NCBI GenBank assembly: GCA_948688495.1 | Contig: CAPQSW010000013.1 | Span: forward strand, 281-64,280 | DNA: 64,000 bases | Source: an uncultured Lachnospiraceae bacterium | GTDB taxonomy: Bacteria > Bacillota > Clostridia > Lachnospirales > Lachnospiraceae | Direction of reading: 5' to 3' | Shown: piece after piece, positions 59,248 to 64,000 of the stretch | Position numbering within the stretch: position 1 is the stretch's first letter | Layout of the letters: each line of letters opens with the position of its first letter | Program-made: the position numbers and the translations under genes | The notes under the pieces: generated by a model | What the model saw: the letters and a program-made list of their open reading frames with translations, nothing else | The model's database searches: none | Told to the model about the DNA's origin: nothing

Positions 59248-60606
59248 ATGGGAATCGGAATGACGAAAAACAAACTTGTAAAGTCAGTTTCAGAGTTAAA
59301 AGAGAGCAATTATTCAGCAAATCCAGAATTGAACAGCATATATAACAGGCTGTTAAGCGGAAGACAGCAGTTTGCACAGATTCTTGAGAAAAACATTAAA
59401 GCAGTTATGCAGATAAGTTCCCTTGATTTGACATTGCAGCATGAGACAGACAAAATTCTTGAAATATCACAAAAGGTAGCGAAAGCCACAGAGGTGATTT
59501 TTGGGACAAATGGGGTTGATGCGGTAGAGGGAAGGAATTCACTGGAAGAACTTACGAATACAATCATTAAAATATCGGAAGATACGGATGAAGTATATCG
59601 TAAGATAGAAAGCGGACAGGAAGAATTAACCGCTATCAGGGGGCTCTCCCACCAGACAATTGAGGTATCAACCGAAATGCGGACGGACATGGATGAGCTC
59701 CTTGAGGTAATTAATAATATGAATGAAGTCATTGCAGAAATTGAATTGATTTCGCGTCAGACAAATCTGCTGGCATTGAATGCTGCGATTGAGGCAGCAA
59801 GGGCAGGCGAGGCTGGACGGGGATTTGCTGTAGTTGCAGACGAGATACGTTCATTGGCGGAAGAAACCCAGAAAATGACAGGAAATATGGGACAGTTTGT
59901 AGAAGGTATCCTTGATGCATCCCAGAAGACGGCAGGAAGTACTACGAATACGATAGAGGCTCTGGAGAGCATGACAGAGAGAATTAAGAATGCGTGGGAG
60001 ATCAATGATGAGAACCAAAAGCATGTTTCAGGCGTTAATGAAGCAGTGACATCGCTTGCAGCGGTCAGCGAAGAACTGAGCAGTACCATGACAGAGATGG
60101 AAAATCAACTGCGCAGCAGTACGGATTTTATGCGTGAGATTGGAAATGAGCTGTCAGAGGCCAAAAAGCCCGTGGTGGAGATTGAGGGGACATTGGATCA
60201 GGTTGTTAAGCAGATGGGAAAGATGGCAGAGGATCCGTTTTTCCATCTCAAAAACGAAGAATTTTCTTCCTATGTGCGCACCGCAATCACTGCACATCAG
60301 GCATGGATCGGCAATTTGGAGAAGATGGTAATAGAACATGTGATTGTTCCGCTCCAGTTGGATTCTTCTAAATGCGGATTTGGACACTTTTATTATGCTA
60401 TGACGCCGGATGTGCCGGAGGCACGGGAAATCTGGGATAGACTTGGCGAAAAGCACAAGAGATTCCACGCATTTGGCAGGGAAGTTATTCAGGCGTTGTT
60501 TGATGAAGAATATGGAAAGGCAGAACAGATATGCCAGGAGGCCAGGGATTATTCCCGGGAGCTTATTTCGGATATGGAGCAAATACTGCGGGTTATGGCG
60601 AAATAG
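59248..60606 (+). CDS. Cytosolic methyl-accepting chemoreceptor with a C-terminal CZB zinc domain
   Basis: 452 aa without any membrane helix. The receptor signalling tip ALNAAIEAARAGEAGRGFAVVADEIRSLAEET is at about residues 174-205, flanked by long coiled-coil methylation helices. The C-terminal part (about residues 345-450) fits the chemoreceptor zinc-binding domain: HQAWIGNL, then SKCGFGHFYY, and EKHKRFHAFGR supply H, C and two H ligands. CZB domains sense zinc or hypochlorous acid in other bacteria. It probably signals to the flagellar motor through CheA/CheW. The next gene begins 24 bp later. Confidence 0.88.
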   Translation: MGIGMTKNKLVKSVSELKESNYSANPELNSIYNRLLSGRQQFAQILEKNIKAVMQISSLDLTLQHETDKILEISQKVAKATEVIFGTNGVDAVEGRNSLEELTNTIIKISEDTDEVYRKIESGQEELTAIRGLSHQTIEVSTEMRTDMDELLEVINNMNEVIAEIELISRQTNLLALNAAIEAARAGEAGRGFAVVADEIRSLAEETQKMTGNMGQFVEGILDASQKTAGSTTNTIEALESMTERIKNAWEINDENQKHVSGVNEAVTSLAAVSEELSSTMTEMENQLRSSTDFMREIGNELSEAKKPVVEIEGTLDQVVKQMGKMAEDPFFHLKNEEFSSYVRTAITAHQAWIGNLEKMVIEHVIVPLQLDSSKCGFGHFYYAMTPDVPEAREIWDRLGEKHKRFHAFGREVIQALFDEEYGKAEQICQEARDYSRELISDMEQILRVMAK

Positions 60607-60630
60607 CAGACAGTCTTGCAGGAGAAAGAG

Positions 60631-61308
60631 ATGGATAGAATTAAAATGGTTGTGGACGGATTTGTATTCGCAGACGAAAAAGCAGCACAGAAGGCGCGTC
60701 AGGAGGAAGACAGCATACAATACATAAAGGAAAGGCTGGATATGGAAAATCCCCGGATGGTTCTGGAGATGTACCATAAATTATTGGCGGAACGGGTGTT
60801 TGAGACGCCGATAGGCCTGCTGTATCTGAAGGAGCTTCAAAATTACCTTTTGATGTCGCCAGAGCTTCATGGGGAGCAGGTGGAAGCGATTTTTCTGCCA
60901 GAGAACAGTGATGCCGTGCAGGCGGCAGTCTCCAAAGAAGAAAAGACCAAGCGCCCGCAGGAGGAGAAGGCAATGACTCCGCAGGCGGAAGCCCGGCATC
61001 AGGAGACACTGGAATGGTATGTAGAGAAGTTGGAGGAATCCAGACAGCAGGAACGGCTGTCTGATTACAGGAGGAGACGTGCAGAAGAACGGGCGAAGGA
61101 GAGCAGGAGACACCTCAGGCTCAGCCTGTTGTTCAGTCTGTTTCTAATAGTTGTTACCATTGGTGTAGGGGCAATTACCATGACGGACCAGAATCCCAAT
61201 ATCCTTAATTATGAGAACAAAATTATTGAGAAGTACCAGGATTGGGAGGCTGATTTGGAAAACCGTGAGCAGATGATGAAAGAACAAGAACTAAAGTCGG
61301 GGTCGTAA
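60631..61308 (+). CDS. Membrane protein of unknown function, downstream of the chemoreceptor
   Basis: 225 aa from the ATG at 60631 (AGGAG 6 bp upstream); a TTG at 60616 is in frame but less likely. The protein is mostly charged and helical (E/R/K/Q-rich, coiled-coil-like around residues 90-160). One membrane helix lies at about residues 167-189 ('LLFSLFLIVVTIGVGAITM'). A short outside tail of about 35 residues follows. I recognise no family. Its place 24 bp after the chemoreceptor suggests a joint role. Confidence 0.7.
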   Translation: MDRIKMVVDGFVFADEKAAQKARQEEDSIQYIKERLDMENPRMVLEMYHKLLAERVFETPIGLLYLKELQNYLLMSPELHGEQVEAIFLPENSDAVQAAVSKEEKTKRPQEEKAMTPQAEARHQETLEWYVEKLEESRQQERLSDYRRRRAEERAKESRRHLRLSLLFSLFLIVVTIGVGAITMTDQNPNILNYENKIIEKYQDWEADLENREQMMKEQELKSGS

Positions 61309-61426
61309 TTTTGACAAGATTTATTATGGATATTTCCATAGGCTTTGGATCGGTGTTTTATTTTCACAAAAATAACATAAATGTGTGTTATGCTCTGGAA
61401 AAGAGCAGAGTAAGAGGTGTGAAAAT

Positions 61427-62104
61427 ATGGATAAACTGAAAATACTTGTAGTGGACGACGAGAGCAGAATGCGCAAGCTGGTAAGGGATTTTCTTGTAAA
61501 GCAGGAGTTTGAAGTCATTGAGGCAGAGGATGGAGAGGACGCGCTGAACAAATTTTATGAGCAGAAGGATATAGCCCTGATTATTCTGGATGTGATGATG
61601 CCAAAGATTAGTGGCTGGAATGTGTGCCGGGAAATCCGGGAATCCTCAAAGGTTCCCATCATCATGCTGACGGCCAAAGGGGAAGAAAGTGATGAGCTTC
61701 AGGGGTTTGATATTGGCGCAGATGAGTATATTTCCAAGCCGTTTAGTCCGAAGATTCTGGTTGCAAGGGTGGCGGCCATTTTAAGGCGTACCGGTAAGAA
61801 TGGGGAAGAAGTTCTGGAAATTGGCGGTATTACGGTAGACAGGCCCGGGCATCAGGTGAAAATAGACGGAAAAGAACTTGAGTTAAGCTATAAGGAGTTT
61901 GAACTCCTTAATTATTTTATAGAGAACAAGGGAATTGCCCTTTCCAGGGAGAAGATTCTAAACCATGTCTGGAATTATGATTATTTTGGGGATGCCAGGA
62001 CTATCGACACGCATGTAAAGAAGCTCCGCAGTAAAATGGGGGATAAGGGGGAATATATTAAGACCATCTGGGGAATGGGTTACAAGTTTGAGGTAGAGTC
62101 ATGA
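61427..62104 (+). CDS. OmpR-family response regulator
   Basis: 225 aa from the ATG at 61427 (AGAGGTG upstream), preferred over 61385. The receiver domain has acidic DDE at the start (ILVVDDESRMRKLV), the phospho-acceptor aspartate in LIILDVMMPKISGW (about residue 52) and the lysine in YISKPFSP. The winged-helix DNA-binding domain (about residues 130-225) ends ARTIDTHVKKLRSKM ... GMGYKFEVES. It overlaps the histidine kinase gene by 4 bp and is its partner. Target genes are unknown; the lipoprotein next door is a possibility. Confidence 0.95.
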   Translation: MDKLKILVVDDESRMRKLVRDFLVKQEFEVIEAEDGEDALNKFYEQKDIALIILDVMMPKISGWNVCREIRESSKVPIIMLTAKGEESDELQGFDIGADEYISKPFSPKILVARVAAILRRTGKNGEEVLEIGGITVDRPGHQVKIDGKELELSYKEFELLNYFIENKGIALSREKILNHVWNYDYFGDARTIDTHVKKLRSKMGDKGEYIKTIWGMGYKFEVES

Positions 62105-63585
62105 GGCATTCCATTACAAGAAAGATTACAGCCATTATGATTAGCATAGTAGCGGGAACCGTGCTGCTATGCTGGTTTATTAATACGACACTTTTGGAAA
62201 GCTATTATATTGAGCATAAGCAAAGGGCCCTGCTGGATACTTTTGATATGGTATACAAAGAGAGTGAGAATGGCAGGACAGACGAAGACGAATTTCAGAT
62301 TAAACTGGACACAAAATCCAGCAACAGCGATATTTCTTATATGATTATCCGTTCCGATCATACAATAATACAGTCAAATGTCGGAGATGATGAGCGGCTG
62401 CTGTTCCAGTTTCTGGAACTGATTTTCCACAGGAATGATGGGAATACACAGGTTTTAAAGAATACACAGGAATATGTGGTGGAAAAGACCAAAGACCGCA
62501 GGCTGAATACAGATTATTTAGTGCTTTGGGGAAGCCTGCAGAATGGAAATATGATATTGATGCGTACCGCAGTTGAGAGTATCAAGGAAAGTGTAGATAT
62601 TGCGAATCGTTTTCTTGCTTATGTGGGCGTGCTTATGGTCATTTTATGTGCAGTGATTATTTATGTGGTGACAAAGCGAATTACAAATCCTATTTTACAG
62701 CTTGCAGACATTTCTAAGAGAATGACAAGTCTCGATTTTGATGCCAAGTTTCAGGGTAAGGGACAAAATGAAATCAATTTATTGGGCGATCATATGAATC
62801 AGTTGTCGGAGACGTTGGAAAGGACAATATCTGAGCTCAAAAGCGCTAACAATGAGCTCAAAATGGACATAGAGAAGAAAACGGAAATAGATGAGATGCG
62901 CAAGGAATTTATTTCCAATGTATCCCATGAGCTAAAGACCCCGATTGCTTTGATACAGGGATATGCAGAAGGTCTGCAGGAATGTATCAATGATGATGCG
63001 GCAAGCCGTGAGTTTTACTGTGAAGTTATCATGGATGAAGCGGATAAAATGAATATCCTGGTAAAGAATCTGCTTACATTAAATCAACTTGAATCTGGAA
63101 GTGAACAGATTGTGTTTGAACGGTTTGATTTATTTGAGGTGATTCAGGGCGTGGTGAATGCAACGGCAATCCTCAGGGAGCAGAATGGCATCAGCCTGAC
63201 AGTTGATACTGAGGAACCGGAATATGTATGGGCGGATGAATTTAAGACGGAGCAGGTACTGACGAACTATGTCAGCAATGCCATACATTATGCAACAGGG
63301 GAGAAAAGAATTGAGATTTCCGTTATCTCGGGGGAAAATAATGTACGTGTGGAGGTATTCAATACAGGAAATCAAATACCGGAAGATGAACTTTCTCATA
63401 TCTGGGATAAATTCTATAAAGTTGATAAGGCGCGTACCCGGGAATACGGCGGCAATGGGATTGGTTTGTCGATTGTAAAAGCAATCATGGATTCCTTTCA
63501 CCAGAGATGCGGCGTTGTCAATGAAGAAGACGGGGTAAGATTCTGGTTTGAATTAGACAACAGGGTAGATGATGGGAAGAAGTGA
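62101..63585 (+). CDS. Sensor histidine kinase
   Basis: 494 aa. Two membrane helices (about residues 9-29 and 170-190) enclose an outside sensor region of about 140 residues. A HAMP domain (about 190-245) follows. The phospho-acceptor histidine is in NVSHELKTPIALIQGYAEGL (about residue 280), then N box NYVSNAIHYATG and G boxes 'TREYGGNGIGLSIVKAIM'. Layout is like the VanS/PhoR type. It overlaps the response regulator gene. The signal is unknown. Confidence 0.94.
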   Translation: MRHSITRKITAIMISIVAGTVLLCWFINTTLLESYYIEHKQRALLDTFDMVYKESENGRTDEDEFQIKLDTKSSNSDISYMIIRSDHTIIQSNVGDDERLLFQFLELIFHRNDGNTQVLKNTQEYVVEKTKDRRLNTDYLVLWGSLQNGNMILMRTAVESIKESVDIANRFLAYVGVLMVILCAVIIYVVTKRITNPILQLADISKRMTSLDFDAKFQGKGQNEINLLGDHMNQLSETLERTISELKSANNELKMDIEKKTEIDEMRKEFISNVSHELKTPIALIQGYAEGLQECINDDAASREFYCEVIMDEADKMNILVKNLLTLNQLESGSEQIVFERFDLFEVIQGVVNATAILREQNGISLTVDTEEPEYVWADEFKTEQVLTNYVSNAIHYATGEKRIEISVISGENNVRVEVFNTGNQIPEDELSHIWDKFYKVDKARTREYGGNGIGLSIVKAIMDSFHQRCGVVNEEDGVRFWFELDNRVDDGKK

Positions 63586-63593
63586 AAATATAG

Positions 63594-63622
63594 TTGCCCT
63601 TAGGGATAAATAATGGTAAAAT
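63594..63622 (+). promoter_or_regulatory. Promoter of the C-terminal lipoprotein gene
   Basis: TTGCCC (63594-63599), 17-bp spacer, TAAAAT (63617-63622). Confidence 0.5.
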
Positions 63623-63680
63623 ACTAATATAGCGCATAAAAGTGTTATGCACAGCAACCTGAGGAAAAGGAGACAGACAT

Positions 63681-64000
63681 ATGAAAAACGCCATAAAAGT
63701 AGGAGCAGTACTGGTTGCGGCAGCAATGCTCTTTGCAGGATGCGGTGATCCGATGATGCCGCTGACAGAGGACGAAGAATCCGTTGTGGTGAATTATTCA
63801 GCAGGAATCCTTGCCAAGCATAATAGCTTTCAACAGGAGGGAATGACAGCAGTATATCCCGACGAGGAGGAACCTGAGGAACAGGAAGAAGCGGAAGAAA
63901 CGAAAGAAGCAGAGGAAACGAAGGAAACAGAAGAAACGAAAGAGACAAAGGAAACGAAGGAAACAAAGGAAACGAAAGAAACAAAGGAAGATGACAAGGG
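63681..64000 (+). CDS. Lipoprotein with a low-complexity acidic KET repeat (partial)
   Basis: The ATG at 63681 follows AAAAGGAG; the reading frame is open to the window end, so the gene is cut. The first 22 residues are a lipoprotein signal with lipobox FAGC. After about 40 ordinary residues the chain becomes a run of E-, K- and T-rich repeats (ETKETKETKE pattern) from about residue 60 to the end. The repeat is probably a flexible spacer that lifts a later domain from the membrane. The functional part lies beyond the window. Confidence 0.8.
   Translation, partial: MKNAIKVGAVLVAAAMLFAGCGDPMMPLTEDEESVVVNYSAGILAKHNSFQQEGMTAVYPDEEEPEEQEEAEETKEAEETKETEETKETKETKETKETKETKEDDK

Noticed and set aside
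1..64000. CRISPR array, rRNA or tRNA genes
   Set aside because: No series of regular 25-40-bp direct repeats with spacers and no rRNA or cloverleaf sequences other than the tmRNA were noticed.

Overview
The window reads as the chromosome of a spore-forming, flagellated, butyrate-producing member of the Lachnospiraceae (Clostridia). The evidence is spoIVA plus a complete spoIIIA operon, a thl-hbd-bcd-etfB-etfA cluster, a clostridial tmRNA that does not encode its CCA end, many BspA-type and bacterial Ig-like surface proteins, and AGGAGG ribosome sites on nearly every gene. No rRNA or tRNA genes, CRISPR array or classical insertion sequence was seen.

Layout. 0-3 kb: a DUF4179-type membrane protein, then spoIVA. 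3.4-8 kb: a transglutaminase/LRR surface protein, an MBL-fold hydrolase, an Ig-like secreted protein and a 46-aa membrane peptide. 7.9-10.9 kb: alaS and rpsU. 11-18 kb: a 1,894-aa modular surface protein and an adjacent truncated relative. 18-23.5 kb: spoIIIAA-AH, with a small repeat element inserted between AE and AF. 23.6-25.3 kb: an RnlA/RnlB toxin-antitoxin pair behind a promoter that carries a LexA-like palindrome. 25.3-31 kb: nrdR, yqeG, rpiB, efp, then a sugar-activation module (nucleotidyltransferase, NahK-like kinase, galE). 31-35.5 kb: a degenerate HD-domain protein on the minus strand, an ECF sigma/anti-sigma pair and a SleB-like hydrolase. 35.7-41 kb: the butyrate cluster behind a Rex-like operator. 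41-46.6 kb: an ECF-transporter S component, a CapA lipoprotein, gpmI and a GtrII-type membrane protein. 46.7-48.7 kb: a FimB-sized tyrosine recombinase divergent from a CsrA-like gene that precedes flagellin. 49-55.6 kb: an Rpn-type nuclease, purC-purF-purB, enolase and secG. 55.9-59 kb: rnr, smpB and ssrA. 59.2-64 kb: a cytosolic chemoreceptor with a CZB zinc domain, a membrane protein of unknown role, a two-component system and a lipoprotein cut by the window edge.

How genes work together. rnr-smpB-ssrA is the trans-translation and RNA-decay unit. The SpoIIIA proteins build the mother-cell side of the engulfment channel, and SpoIVA is the spore-coat basement layer. thl to etfA takes acetyl-CoA to butyryl-CoA, but no crotonase (crt) gene lies in the cluster. 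The most interesting loci for follow-up are the RnlAB system with its possible SOS control, the recombinase/CsrA/flagellin region with mirror-image leaders and repeated CsrA-like motifs, and several unexplained hairpin-rich intergenic elements (21.4, 55.2 and 55.7 kb). All function calls come from reading motifs and remembered family features; no database search was run.
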